A DNA stretch of 64,000 nucleotides from Sarcocystis neurona (lineage: Eukaryota; Apicomplexa; Conoidasida; Eucoccidiorida; Sarcocystidae). Shown here piece by piece: positions 39,101 through 51,276 of this stretch. Position 1 is the stretch's first letter. Each line of letters begins with the position of its first letter. The stretch spans positions 2,102,163 to 2,166,162 of the forward strand of contig KL647294.1 in the NCBI GenBank assembly GCA_000727475.1. The letters are read 5' to 3'. Below the pieces are notes generated by a model. It was not told where the DNA came from, made no database searches, and saw nothing but the letters and a program-made list of their open reading frames with translations. The position numbers were made by a program, and so were the translations under genes.

Positions 39101-42100
39101 GAAAGTTCCCTCGGAAGAAAGACAACACAGCGACAGAAAAGAGAGTGGCGGCGGACGTCGGGAAATTGGCCTCACAGCGTAGAGGAGAGGAGACGAGTGG
39201 ACGAGGAAAAGAAGGGGAAAGCGAAAAGAAGACAGAGAAACAGAAGGCAGAGAAGGGAGAGAATAGGAAGAAACAGGAATTTACCAGACATTGTCGGGGT
39301 CCTGCATGACAGTTTTGTTGAAGTTGTCGTCGGTGAGGACCACAACGTCGGAAGGCGCGTCCTTCTTCTTCTTCTCGCTGCTTCCTGCGTTGCTGCTGCT
39401 GCTGCTCTTCGTGTCCTCCCCCGCGTCAATTTTCCCTGCGCACACCAGCAAGTCGCTCTCTTTCATGTCGGAAGTCTCCACCCCCGCCGCAAGAAGAAGC
39501 ACGAGCCAACAAACGAAAAAACTTGCCGCAGGCCCGCAGAAGATACAGCAGCACATACAGACGTATACATGTGTGTGGATGCGCTCGGAGACACATTTTC
39601 ACGCACGTATGTACAGAGACGACACCCGACGAGACAGGAACGGACAGTGTGGTGGAAGAAGGAGAAACAGCAAGAAACGAACAAACACGCCCATGTGCGA
39701 AGACGGGGACGCGCGTGTCGTTTTCTCTTTTTTTTTCTGAGAGACGGGAGGAGCCACTTCGAAGGGTGTCTCATATAAGACGCATGCATACATGCAGATG
39801 TATATATGTGTGTGTACACATATTCTTTCTTTTCTGAGAGACGCGAGAAGCCGCTTCAAAGACATCCATTCCCACACAATGCGCCTACAAACAAATATTT
39901 ATAAACATATATATAGGTGTGTAGAGGCATGCGCATGCGTCTGCCATATACAGGTGTAGAATGACAGGAGCACGTGTGTACACGCATTCACCTACCGACT
40001 GGCAGAAAGAGGCCCACACGTGCACTCCCTTTCTCCCTTCTTTTCTTCTTCTTCTTTTTCGCTTCCATCTTTTTCTTTTGCTCCTCTTTTTCTTCCCTTT
40101 CTCTTCAAGACGTGCGCCAATAGAGAGGCGGGCAGAAGCACGAAGGAAACAAATTCCCGTCTCTGCCCCTCTCCGTTTCTTCTCACCCATCTGCAACATT
40201 TATATCCATATACTACTGATATATGTGCGTCGACACATATGTGAAGATGTGCTTCTGAAATATGCGCAGAGGGGGGCGAAGAAGAAGGTGGGGGGGTCAT
40301 TTTCGTAGCGACAGTGATGGAGAAGGACGGATGTACAGAGGCAGCAGAAAAAGAGTCCTGCCGGAGGAAAAGAAGAAAACACGAAGAAAATCTTCTTCAG
40401 CAAGTTGCAGAAGATGCACTGCCCTCCTCCTGCGTGCAGAGGAATATGTTAGGCGTAGACACACGCGTGTGTGGAAATACTCTGTAGAAGTCGGCGTATA
40501 TTCAGAGAGACATACTTACCCCTCCCACAACCATATATATACGCGTACGTACGTACACATATATACATACATACGTATACGTACAGATACACACATACAC
40601 GTATACTCATATATACATGCCTACATATATCCATAAACACATACACATGCACATACATACACATACACATACATATACATATACACACATACATCCATGT
40701 ACATACATGTACATACACACATATATGTGCACACGTCTATATACAGAAGTCTCGTCTATATTCGTAGACATGAGAAAGGAGAGAAATGCAGATATCCACG
40801 ATGAGAGGAGAGTCGGCACGCAGAGCAAGAGACACTTCTTCTTTTTGACGGAGAAGAAAGTTACCCGCCAGTCTGGCCTTCGCGAGTTTCCCCAAATGCT
40901 GCAGGGCGAAATCGACGAGGGCGGCCGCAGTGCGCTGCTGGTTGTAGTCGAACGTCTTGGGAGTCTTCCCCCCTGCAGCAACACCAGCAAGTCCGCGCGC
41001 ACGTTGCTGTCCGCCAAGAGACCCGCACCAGCCCCCCCACAAAAGACGAAACCGAAAGCTTTCATAAAAGTGCCCATCTCCCACCTCCCCCGGCCTCTCA
41101 CAAGAAATCAATCTTGAAAAGAAATGCACTTGAGATACGCCCGCGGCAGCCGGCTGGCAGGCGGAAGTACACCCCCGTACAGCCAGCAGCGTCTCCAGTC
41201 GCGGAGATGAGCAGCTGTGCGCGGGGCGGGGACTTCCCTCCCTCGTTCACGGCAGCACACCAACCAAGAAAAGGACCCCGGCGACTACTTTCTTCTCTCG
41301 TTTACATGGAAGAACGCAAAGTCTACGGCTGCGGACTCTTCGCGCAGGCCACGCACAACCCCACCTCCCATACCTGCTGCCGGGGAGACGGACGCAACAC
41401 ATACAGAGGGACAGAGAGAGGCGGAAGGACGGCGCAGCAGAGAAGAAGGCCATCCTACACGCGAGACAGCCACAGAGGGAGAAAAGGGAAGTCACCGAAG
41501 AGAGAAGAAAAGCAAGAATTGCATGCAACATACAGAGACACACAGATAAGACAGAAGAAAAAAAAAACGGGACGGCGACAGACCGACGGAGGTACCCGAA
41601 CCGTCTCCTTTGTCTCTGTGTGAATGTGTGTGTGTGTGTCGTGAGAAAACGAACCGAAGGACGGAAGAGGCGCCCACCAAAAAACAGAAGCGAGAGAAAG
41701 CGAGAAATTTCTGCAAGTCGACTGCACATTTCTTCCCTGCGCAGGAGGAAGTGCGGCCAATTACTCTCTGCGGTTGTTTGTTGAACTGACTAGCAGAACC
41801 ACGCAGCAGCACACGCCCGCGTCCCGCTCTTTGTCCGTAGCAGCAGCACTCGGGGTGTACGTACACCGCCCTGTCTGCGGGTCAGAAGTTTGGCTGTCAC
41901 ACGCTGCTGCCTGCACACACTTCTGAGGAAAATGGGGGGAGTAGCGACGACTACCTTTCCCAACGAATGCCTTGACGGTGGGGAATCCTTTAACGTCGTA
42001 CTCTCCCATCGCGGACTGGTCAGACACAGCAACAAACTTGACCATTCCTCGCAGCGCTTTTGCTGCCTTCTCGTATTCCGGAGCGAACTGCTGGCAGTGC

Positions 42101-45100
42101 CCGCACCTGCAGAACGCGGCGAAGAAAAGGCAGCAAATCGAGCAGCAGAAGAGAAGAAAACAGCAAAGCCACACACACACACACACAGAGACAGCGATTC
42201 GACGAGGACACAAAGAGAACACGTAGACGAAGACAAAGTAGCCCAGCCTCTAGGCCGTGGCAGGCAGAAAAGTTCCGAAGATGTGGACCTGCAGCCCCCT
42301 GAGCGGGGGGGAAGGGGACGGGGGAGAGGGACGGAGAAACACACGGGCAGGCATGGCCAACAGCAGAGAAAAGGAGGGCCAAGAAGAGCTCTGCGTGCAC
42401 AGTTCTTCAGGAGAGATTCATCGAGAAGGATAGAGAAAAAAGAGAAGATATGTTGCTTCACGTAGTCACCCAGGAATATACAACGGAAACACAAGGTAGT
42501 AGATGTGTACGTATACAGCTGCGCAGCAAGACGAGCAGAAGAACTACTACGCACGTGTGCGAGTTGGAGGACAGCAGAAGACCCCGCGCTTAAGACGTTC
42601 CCTCTACGAAAAAGGGAACTTCTGCGCAGGTTATAACTGACGACGGAGGGTCTCTCAAACGCTATGAAGCCAACCTGCTGGTCTGCATACAAATGCGCCG
42701 GCGAAACATACAAATATGTATATATATCTACACACATATACAGACGTCTACGTCCACGGCAGTGCACCAGGCGCAGAGGGCCCCCCTACGTCAAAGTGTA
42801 GACTTCACAACCTACGTCTGTGTGTCTTACATATGTGGGTAGGTGTGTACGCGTACGCGTAGATTCGTAGTCTAAATCGTAGAACGTACAGAGGGCAGTC
42901 TTACCTTGATAACGTGTGTGCTTACGTAAATAGATTATAGACATATCTATGTGTCGCCACCTGCAGAGATACAGTATATATATATCTGGTGGCGGTGCAT
43001 GTGCATGGAGACCAGCACGCTGGCTTCAAACCTTTTGAGAGACCCTGCGTCGATAGTCTGCGCAAAAGTTTCCCTTTTCCGTATGTAAACGTGTGGACAC
43101 AAACATAGATTATATGTACATATGTGTGGTCACGTATATAGGTAATATATGTGTGGTCACGCACACACATTATACATATACATATATACGTATGTGGCCA
43201 CGTATATTGATTATATATGTATATGTGTCTATGGGGACGAGTACAGAAATATATGTATGTATGTATGGCTACATGTGTGGATTATATGTACGTGTGTGGC
43301 CACTTATATAGAATACACATATTTGTATGTGGCCATTTGTATCGATTATCTATATGTGGCCAGGTCTACCGATTCTACATATACGGGCAGAACAGTGCGC
43401 GCAGAGGGGCTCGTGCTCTCCTCCTCTACCACCCACGCAGCAAGAGAAAAGGCGGTGGAGATAAATACGTTTGTGAAGATTTGTCCACGTGTCCGCCTGC
43501 GACTGCAGACGGAGCAGAGGCGTGAGGTCGGTTAGAGGCAAGAATTTGAAGCTATTTTTCTCCCGTTGTACGTGGAAGACGTAGATATGTCTACAGAGAT
43601 ATAAGTAGACTTTTTTGTACGTGGGACTTTCTCCATAATGACGCAGGGATTACGACGTGATACTTCACGTGAGGCACATAGCAGGTAATCTCCTTCTCTC
43701 TTAAGACGGGAAGACAGCAAAGAAGAAACTGATCTGACTAGCTGCGTCTCTGCGCTACACACACACACACATACACGCGTGCACACACGTATCATCCGCG
43801 GGCAAATATATACTGCCGCGGCCGCATAAACATGCGTAGACACACACACACACGCACACAGACAGACACGCACGTGCCGGAAAATACACACGTGAAAATA
43901 TCTACAAACGTATATACGAATACGTACTTTGCAGATGCGCCACACCGAGACCTCCGCGTTGAGGTGTACGTACACCGGATCAGGTACACACAAACACATA
44001 GGTAATTCCCAGTCTTGTGTTCAGGTAGCCACGCGCAGATATGAGTGACCATACGCGAGTTGACACACTGAGGTGTATATACACCCGATCAGACATCCAC
44101 ACACGTACACGTACATTCTCAGTACCTGTATACAGACATATGTATGCAGAGACACAGGAGATGGATGTATACCCGAAGGTGTATGTACACCCCATCAAAC
44201 CTATACACACACATACACTGTTCGCGCGGTTTGTGCACATACATATGTATATATATATGTATATGTGCGTGCACATATGTAGAATGGTGTCAACATTGTG
44301 GTGTACCTACACCGGACTATAAAGCAGGAGTGCAGGAGAGACGGACAAAGAGAAAGCGGTAATGAAGCAGACGCAGCTAACTGGATGATGTTTACAGCAG
44401 CACACTCAAAGAGTCCGCAGTGGGCACAAGAAGTCGCCACGTGACGCGTGTAATTTCCTAAGGTGTGTGTGTAGAGAGAGGGAAGCAGATATCGAGGCGC
44501 AGAGAAATCGAAAGACGCACATACGCATAGGCGTGCGTCGTTACCGGTGCCTCTTCGTGTTGGTTTTCTCATACGCAGAGCAAAAGAGATAAGTATGTGT
44601 GTACGGTAGATGTGGATATTTTTCTCCCTGTATGTGCACCATATACGGAGAGTTACATATACATTTGTATATGCATATGGATATGGGTATTTTTGTGTAC
44701 GTATGTGCGTATCTGTATGTACGTGCACACATATATATATATATAGTCAGGAGGGGCAAGACAGACAGATGGATATCCGCGTATATGCGTATACTTATAT
44801 GTGCATAAGGAGGAAGATTTTCCTGGGGCATTTGGCTCAGTGCTGTTCACTCCTACGTAATCTCATGTCTGTAGGCATGAGAATGCCCCCTGGGTTCTGA
44901 GACAGGAAAAGGGAATTACGTTTGAATTCCGTATTTCTATACGTTCATGCGTTTCCTCTGTAATCGTTCCACAGCCGGCGGCGCCTTACCAGTCAGCAAA
45001 AAATTCGACGATGTGAAGATCGTGGCTATTCACAACGTCATTTCTGAATTCCTGCGCATTCATAACTTTTACGGGACTCGAGGAAGAGTAGAGTCCTGCT

Positions 45101-45237
45101 GATGCCGGCTGTACGCTGCTGTTTCCGAGGAGCAGCAGCACCAGCAGCATAGCGGCGCCATTTTTTGCCGCGGCTGCAGGGAACCCACTTCTCGTGAGAG
45201 TTGCAGCTGCTGCTGCGGCACCGGACAGAAAGCTCAT
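30123..45237 (-). CDS. PDIA6: protein disulfide isomerase, P5/PDIA6 type, ER-retained
   Basis: Thiol-disulfide oxidoreductase of the ER lumen. Nine exons join in frame (508 aa): 45237-44990, 42106-41955, 40972-40865, 39435-39285, 37937-37787, 36162-36047, 34537-34344, 32154-32039, 30413-30123. Kozak-like CCACC precedes the ATG. An Ala/Leu-rich signal region (AAMLLVLLLLGN) is followed by thioredoxin domain 1 (VEFFADWCGHC, cis-Pro GFPTVK) and domain 2 (FVEFYAPWCGHCKS, GFPTLKLF). The P5 C-terminal b-type domain has LPHILDSS, FLWSQGGDQFELEEQL and FGYPAVVAVHLAKGKYAVHR. A Glu/Lys-rich tail ends in KDEL. Both active sites are CGHC. Human PDIA6 has 440 residues; the extra length here is mainly the charged tail and a Ser/Lys linker before domain 2. 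Seven introns are GT-AG; intron 8 uses a GC donor. Domain order a-a-b separates it from classical PDI (a-b-b'-a'). Confidence 0.93.
30414..32038 (-). other. GC-AG intron (PDI intron 8)
   Basis: The minus-strand exon end CGG is followed by gcaagt, the standard context of a GC donor, and the intron ends in atgctgcag. Splicing here gives RGDFSRESISTFLTQL, which matches the family pattern SFSxxxIxxFLxxL without a gap. Using the nearest GT sites instead would add 6-10 residues not expected by the family. Confidence 0.75.
36401..36640 (+). repeat. tandem repeat, unit about 57-75 bp, PDI intron 5
   Basis: A motif close to ttgcagcaggactctgttca recurs at about 36401, 36476, 36533 (5' part missing) and 36595, each followed by a CACA/TATA stretch. 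The periods are unequal because the TA part varies in length. Confidence 0.85.
37640..39300. other. long purine-rich (plus) / pyrimidine-rich (minus) tract
   Basis: Covers PDI exons 4 and 5 and intron 4. Outside the exons the plus strand is strongly G/A-rich (gagag, gaagaag runs), so the intron transcript is C/T-rich. This leaves an open plus-strand frame of 532 codons rich in Arg/Glu/Lys, which is antisense to two well-supported PDI exons and is not taken as a gene. Confidence 0.7.
43090..43385 (+). repeat. degenerate tandem repeat with TGTGGYCAC core, PDI intron 1
   Basis: Eight copies of a core near tatgtggccacgtatat lie at roughly 43091, 43125, 43150, 43191, 43264 (diverged), 43296, 43328 and 43356, spaced about 25-70 bp and separated by GATTATAT-like sequence. 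Confidence 0.75.
43963..44313 (+). repeat. array of four GGTGTA-N2-TACACC palindromes
   Basis: Near-perfect 14-bp palindromes start at 43963, 44072, 44178 and 44300 (central bases CG, TA, TG, CC), spaced 109, 106 and 122 bp. Each is followed by a similar ATCA/GACTA-like flank and CA-rich filler. The same palindrome also occurs singly at about 41858 and 63672. Confidence 0.85.
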
Positions 45238-47640
45238 GGTGGATGCAAAGAAAGAGAACGAGGAGGAAAAGGGGAAGAGGTTCGAAAGGAAGGACTGCAA
45301 GAGAGCAGGTGGACACAAGAAGGGAAGTGCAGCGGCCGCGCGCGATGAGCGGCAGCAGAGAGGGAGCGGAAAACGAGCTCGTAGTCGTTCACGCGAGCTT
45401 TCAGCACGAGGACTAGCAGGAGAGAGAAGAGGGAAGGGAATGTGAAGTACGGGGGGAGGATATTAGGAGGCAAAATGGGATGTTAAAAAAGGAAAGAGCA
45501 ACACAGACACAGCGTGACTTGAGCGCCAAAAAAGTTGAGAGGAGCGGAGGGGAGGAGGGTAGGAAGACAGAAGCAGCAGCGCCAGAAGTGCAGAAGACAC
45601 AGCCAAGGAGTAGAAAATACCCACCAGAAAACCGCGGAGGCAGAAGAATATGTGTGACAAGAAGACAGAAGGAGCGAAGTCGCGAAGTCAGCAGTTATAT
45701 TTGGTGCTGCCGTTATTGGTGGTGCACATGAGAACACCGCGTGCGACGTTGAAGACGTCTGAGGCACAGTTAAGAAGAAGGGCAAGAGGGAAGAGCCAGA
45801 GGCAGTCAAGTTTGCCAAGGAGAAAAAAAGTGCGCAACAAATCTGTTGAGGAGGAGAGCTCTGCAAGAAAAGAGAAGGTCGCCACCTTTGTACGAGGCCG
45901 GCTGGCGAGGTGCGGCGGCAGCAGCCGCACGGGGGAGGGTGGGCCGGGAGGAAGACGAGCCCGTGCGAGGACGCGGCGAAGGACTTGGGAAGAGGGGCCC
46001 AGCAGCAGCACAAAGGAGACGAGACAGGGGAAAAAATTAGTGCTGCTTTTTTTGCGAGGATTTCAGCAGCTCCTGGGCACGCAAACAACCCACCAGAGAA
46101 CCAGCCGAAACCCCAAGCACGTGTGTGTGTGTGGGTGTGTGTGCGTGTGCTTTAAGGCAATGACAGGAGGGGAATAACGTCTCACAGCTGTCCGCTGCAT
46201 TGCTCCTTGCGGCTGCCACTACTGCTGCAGCCCCCAAGAGGTGCGCGCCTCAGCAGCAGGCGGCGTGGAAAAAGAGAAGCAGCCGCAGCGCCAGAGAAGC
46301 AGCACCACCAGCACAGCAACCTCACGCGGCAACGAGGAGGTAGTGCTGTTTTTCGGCTCCCCACTCCAATCCGAGCAGGCACCACACCCACACGAACACC
46401 GAGTAGCAGCAGCAGCAACAGCAAAACTAGCAGCAGCACCGGCAACAGCGACAGCGGCGACGGCAGGTAAGCACAAGGGGTGCCGGGAGGGCGAGAGGCA
46501 GGAGGGGGAAAAGGAGGAGGAGGCGGAGGACCCGCAGCAGCACAGCAGCGGCAGAAACGAATGTGCGTGGTTTAGGAAGAGGAGAAGCGTTCTCAGGCGC
46601 ACTGCAACAGATAGTAGCAGCTGCAGGAGTGTAGCATTGCTCCTGGAGGTGTGTGTAAGCGTGTGGCAGCTCTCGCTTGGCAGCCGCAGCAGCACGGCAG
46701 TACAAGCGCCGCAGTAGCAGCATCTCTGCGGCAGGCGAGGATGAGGCAGCGAAAAACGCCGCCGGGTGTGTGGGGGAGTGAGACTGGAGGAGGTGGAGGC
46801 GGAGGGAATAAAGACACACAAGAGCGTGCAGACACGGAGGCGAACAGAAGCGCAAGGCTTGATGCGGTGATGCCGTGTATCTTTGTGTAGAAGAACGTTT
46901 TCAGGGAGTGCGTTGCTGTTGCGAAACTGCTGCGAAGCTGTTGGGTCCGACGACCTTCATTGCTACTTCTGCTGCCACTTGTCTTGCTGATCTTAGTGCT
47001 GCTGCTGCTGCTGGTCCGAGGGTTCACGAGGCTGCTGCTGTCGCTGCTGTCCTCAGATCGACCCGTCTCCGTGTGTCCTTGTGCTAGGGTTGCTATTGCT
47101 GCTGGTTCCCCACAGATGGCGCGTCCTACCCTTACGACTTCACTCATCGTCTTGTTCTGCCCAATGTTGCTGCTCCTGCTGCTATTAGGCCGGAGGCACC
47201 CCTTCTGCTGCATGTGCTTCTTGTTCCGATGCTTGAATGCCGGGGCGGTGGCCGCTGCTTGCTGCCTCTGTTGCTACTGCCGCTCTACGGCTGCCTGCTC
47301 CTGCAGGATGAGAGGCTCTTTTTTCTGCTCCAGAACACCAGCAGGACGTAGACACGCGGTGAAAAAGCAGGAGCGCAGGCAGCTGCGGCAGGAGCAGATG
47401 CGGCAGGAGCTGCAGCAGCAGCTTCCACACCGCCTCTACCCAGGAGTAGGAGAAAGAGAAGCAGGAGGAAGCGCAGCACGGTACCCCTCGTGGCAGCAGC
47501 AGAGCGTGCCTGCCACATAGCAACAACAGTAGAAGTCACACTTTCAGTAAATCCACACAAGAATAGAAGAAGAAACGGCAGGAGGAGCAGCACGATATTA
47601 CTCGTGGCAGCAGCAGAGCCGGCCACGTAGCAACAGCGTT
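45238..47640. other. upstream region of the PDI gene, triplet-rich, no gene resolved
   Basis: GC-rich CAG/CTG sequence in which several frames on both strands stay open by composition. The most protein-like frame is minus strand, about 47143 down to 46870 (MSEVVRVGRAICGEPAAIA, then Ser-rich). No splice chain joins it to PDI exon 1. It may hold the PDI promoter and 5' UTR, or the start of another gene. Confidence 0.4.
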
Positions 47641-50035
47641 AGACGTCAACCTTTCAGAGAAGTCGACAAAGAATGGAGTAAGGTGGTGCAATCAGTCGGC
47701 GAGCTTCTGCGGATCTACCATGGATGCACCGTACACTCCTCTATTCTGTGGAGCACAGACATCTGCGTAGACTCCAACTGTGTGTGTATATATATACACA
47801 CACAGATACAATATAAGTGTATATATATATATATATGTATACATGCAAACGTATAAGATTCGCGTACACATGTGTAATTGCGGCTATATATATATATATA
47901 CACACAGGGAGAGAGACGTCCGCATGCCAACCGTATTCGTGACTGTACGCACATGTTCACGCACCCACGTATATACGTCTATACACACTTTGCAGCTGTA
48001 GGCAAGGGACGCGTATGTTTTTTCTTGCGTGTCTCTCTCCTTCCGTGCCAGTCATCATACAAGACCCACCCACAGAGAAATATATGAACGTGTGTTCATC
48101 TTCCCCGAGTCCGTCGCACAACGAAGGATACAAAGTTGTTCTTGGCATACAGCGGGTCCCCAGCCGGAGCTGGTCGCCTGTGTTGGCGTGCAAGACGTAG
48201 AATACACAGCTATTACGTACGGACGTGTATAACGCCATGTATCATCCTGTGCATTCCACTACATGTAGGTGTGTACGTCTGTGTATGTCTCTGTGCCCCA
48301 ACGTACGCAAAAACGTAATATAGCCAGAAGTTCTACAGGCGCCTGTGGCACAGGTCGAGAAATGCTCTCCGTGTGTGGCCGGGCCTTCACCCATTTTTCT
48401 GGTGACAATACACACGGCGGCATGCCTGTCCTTTGATCTTTGCCTAAATCTCTATGGATGGAGCGCGCAAGAGAATAACAGTACGAGTAACATGTCCACA
48501 CACGCCATGCAACAAAAACTGTATGGGTCCTCCGTCTACACGCGTAAGTTTTATATGTGTATCCAAGCGTATATTCAGGAGTACGTATACCCAGTAGCCT
48601 AAGCCGTATGGCTGTCAGCTCCGCTTGTGTATCTATCTATCTATATCTATATGTATATCTATATCTATATATATATATATATGTTCGTATGTTTGTGTGT
48701 GTGTATGTGCATAAAATGTGTACGTGGAAGCGCGTTTTTCAGAACAGCTTAGAAAGTCCTGCCGCTGGAGGCATTTCTCTTCTACGGTAACTTCGCTGAT
48801 TTGGTTCTTCCGAGATATTGTCGTACACAGAAGCGGACAGATAGATGAAGGCGGCAACGTACACACACACACGTATACACACTACAAATGCTCTTGTGCG
48901 TGGAGAACCACGTGAATACGTGCGTACGTGTTTATGGATATGTTTGCGCTTTCGCCAGTATAAAACACATGTGGGTATCTCTGCACACATTCCTACCTGC
49001 ATATACGCAAGTGTAGTACACGAATACGTATGATTACACCATTTATGCGTCTATGTACCAATCTTGCGTACATTTATATATCTGCATGTATGTGCGTGGT
49101 GATGCACCTTCATCCAAAGATTTCTCTACTTGTACACGTACACTTTCCCGCTGAGATGTTTATACAGTCAGTAATGTGCCCGCGTACCGGCACACTTGGT
49201 ACGAAGGCGCGCAAACCCATTTATGCGATCTATTTATTGTGGGGCCAGTGTGAAAACATGTTTTCTGCCGTGGAGGAAATCACGCTTACAGCACGCTAGC
49301 TTCGTTGGACCGTCGCTGGACAGAGGGTTAAGATATTTTGTACGTCTACGTGCGTATCTTATAGGTCGTCGTAGCTGCAAAGGGCGCAGAATCTTGCAAA
49401 CGTATGTGCGTATCCATATATATATATATATATATATATAAGTAGAGCGACTATTATTTGAGTGTGAAAATAGAAGTCGATGAGATTTGTACACGTATGT
49501 GGGTGTGCACGTATGTGCTGACGTGTAGAGGGCGGAGATATTTGCACAGATGTGCGCATATGTATGTCTCTGTCTATATATATATATATATCGACTATTG
49601 TTTGAGTGGGCCACCATTGCTACACGAAAATTCAATCACTTACACATGTTGAGGAAAAGACGCAGTTCTGAATAAAGGACGTGGCCGGTGAGGTGCTGTG
49701 TGCAGAATTTCCCATCAGCAGCTGATGAGCTGACAAACGTGTGACCGTTCGGAGCAAGTAGGCAGTGCATGGCAAGCACCAGAAGCAATGCACGAAAAAT
49801 AGTGATACGTTACACACGGAAGCGCTGCTGACTGTAATTCAAGTGGGCGATGACGGTGAGCAAGTGCAGAGAAGGCGGCAGAGTATGTGGCGCGCAGAAA
49901 GCTCGTTCAATAATCTTTCAGTCCAGCGGTATTCTGCTGCATCCTCTTTCCACATGAATCGCTGCTGGTGGTGTTGACACATGCAAAGCTTCGATTGTGT
50001 TGATCAACACATGTCGCTGTCTCTTTCCGTATTGC
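47641..50035. other. unresolved stretch with candidate plus-strand exons
   Basis: TA repeats alternate with short complex segments. The best bordered one is 48742-48787: acceptor gtttttcag, reading NSLESPAAGGISLL, donor ACG/gtaact. 48061-48230 follows a good acceptor (ccttccgtgccag) but has two competing frames. 49860 has a gtgagc donor after VIQVGDD. No family was recognised and the phases could not be linked. Confidence 0.3.
49367..49608 (+). repeat. diverged tandem duplication, period about 144 bp
   Basis: Copy 1 (about 49367-49469) and copy 2 (about 49517-49608) share the order gggcgcagaatcttgcaaac / gggcggagatatttgcacag, a TA run, then cgactattatttgagtg / cgactattgtttgagtg at 49448 and 49592. 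Confidence 0.75.
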
Positions 50036-50039
50036 TGCG

Positions 50040-50935
50040 GGTTGGCTGCTGCTGCTGCTGGTGGAACGCACAGAGTTCTGTTGGGAAGAATCCACTGCTG
50101 ACGCCACTGCCGCAACTTCCCTGCAGATATGTGTCTGTTGCAGCCGTTGCGGCTCTTTCATCGAAAAAAGCCTCGTGCTGCCTTGTCACTGCTACTTTGA
50201 GTCCTGCTGCAGTCCTCTCGGCAACTCAGGAATTGCTGGGTTGGTGCTGCTGTGCTGCCGCCGATGCTGCTGATGTTGAACTGCTGCTGCTGTTACTTTA
50301 CGTCTCTTACTGACGCTGCTACCGCTGGACTGCTGCTGCCGGTGCTGCTGAAGTTGGACCGGTGCTGCCACTATTTCACTTCTCTTACTGACGCTACTGC
50401 TGCTGGCGATGCTGCTGATGGTGAACTGCTGCTACTGTGGCCATTCGAATTCGCTTACTGGCGCTCCTGCGTCTGCTGTGCTGCTGCTGCTGCAGATCTT
50501 GCTGCTGCTGAACTGCTGCTACTGTTGCTCTTTTGCTTCTCTTACTAACGGTGCTGTGCTGTTGCTGCTGATGCAACTGATGCTGAACTGCTGCTGCAGC
50601 GCTCCTTTGCTTCTCTTACCGACGCTGCTGCTGCAGGGCTGCTGCTGCCGGCGCTGCTGAAGTTGAACTGCTCCTCCTGCTGCTGCCACTTTAATTCTCG
50701 TACTGACGCTCATGTTGCTGTGCTCACGTGCTGCTGGTGCTGTCCGCGAACTGCTACTTCTACTGCTCCTCCGTCACCTGCTCCTGTTGCTCCTCCATCA
50801 CCAGCTCCTGCTGCAGCTGCGAGGTCCCACGCTACTGCTGCTGTCACAGGTGTGTAGCCTTTCACGGCGTCGCTGCATCTTCCGGCGACAGAGTCTCTGC
50901 TGTACTCCAGCCTCCGCGCCTGCACCTTCTCCCGC
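50040..50935 (+). repeat. CTG-rich higher-order tandem repeat
   Basis: A core tctcttactgacgctg recurs at about 50303, 50381, 50451, 50538, 50612 and 50696 (spacing 70-87 bp), separated by CTG runs. Some copies have base changes (tcgcttac, tctcgtac). No frame is open through all copies on either strand, so a coding role is not supported. Confidence 0.8.
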
Positions 50936-51276
50936 GTGACAACATTTGCATATCTCTCTGCATCTATCTATCTATGGATATTAAGTCCGCACACGTCTAC
51001 GTATATGCCCACTATAGACACGTGTGTATGCACAATCTAGCTATAGGTGTCTGAGTACATTCAGTACACGTACATATATATACATATATCGTATGTACAA
51101 ATGCCTACACGTGGGTGAGTCCATACGATATATGTATGTATCTGTTGTATGTACAGACATAGACACTAGCATATGCGTCTACGTATATCTGCAGTAAATG
51201 TGCCATGCGGAAACATACATAAGAAAGGCAAAGACGTAGATTGAGCAGACCACACTCGCGTTACCGATGCAAATTC

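Noticed and set aside
37711..39309. 532-codon plus-strand frame rich in Arg, Lys and Glu
   Set aside because: It runs antisense through PDI exons 4 and 5, which are secured by family motifs and splice phase, and is explained by purine bias.
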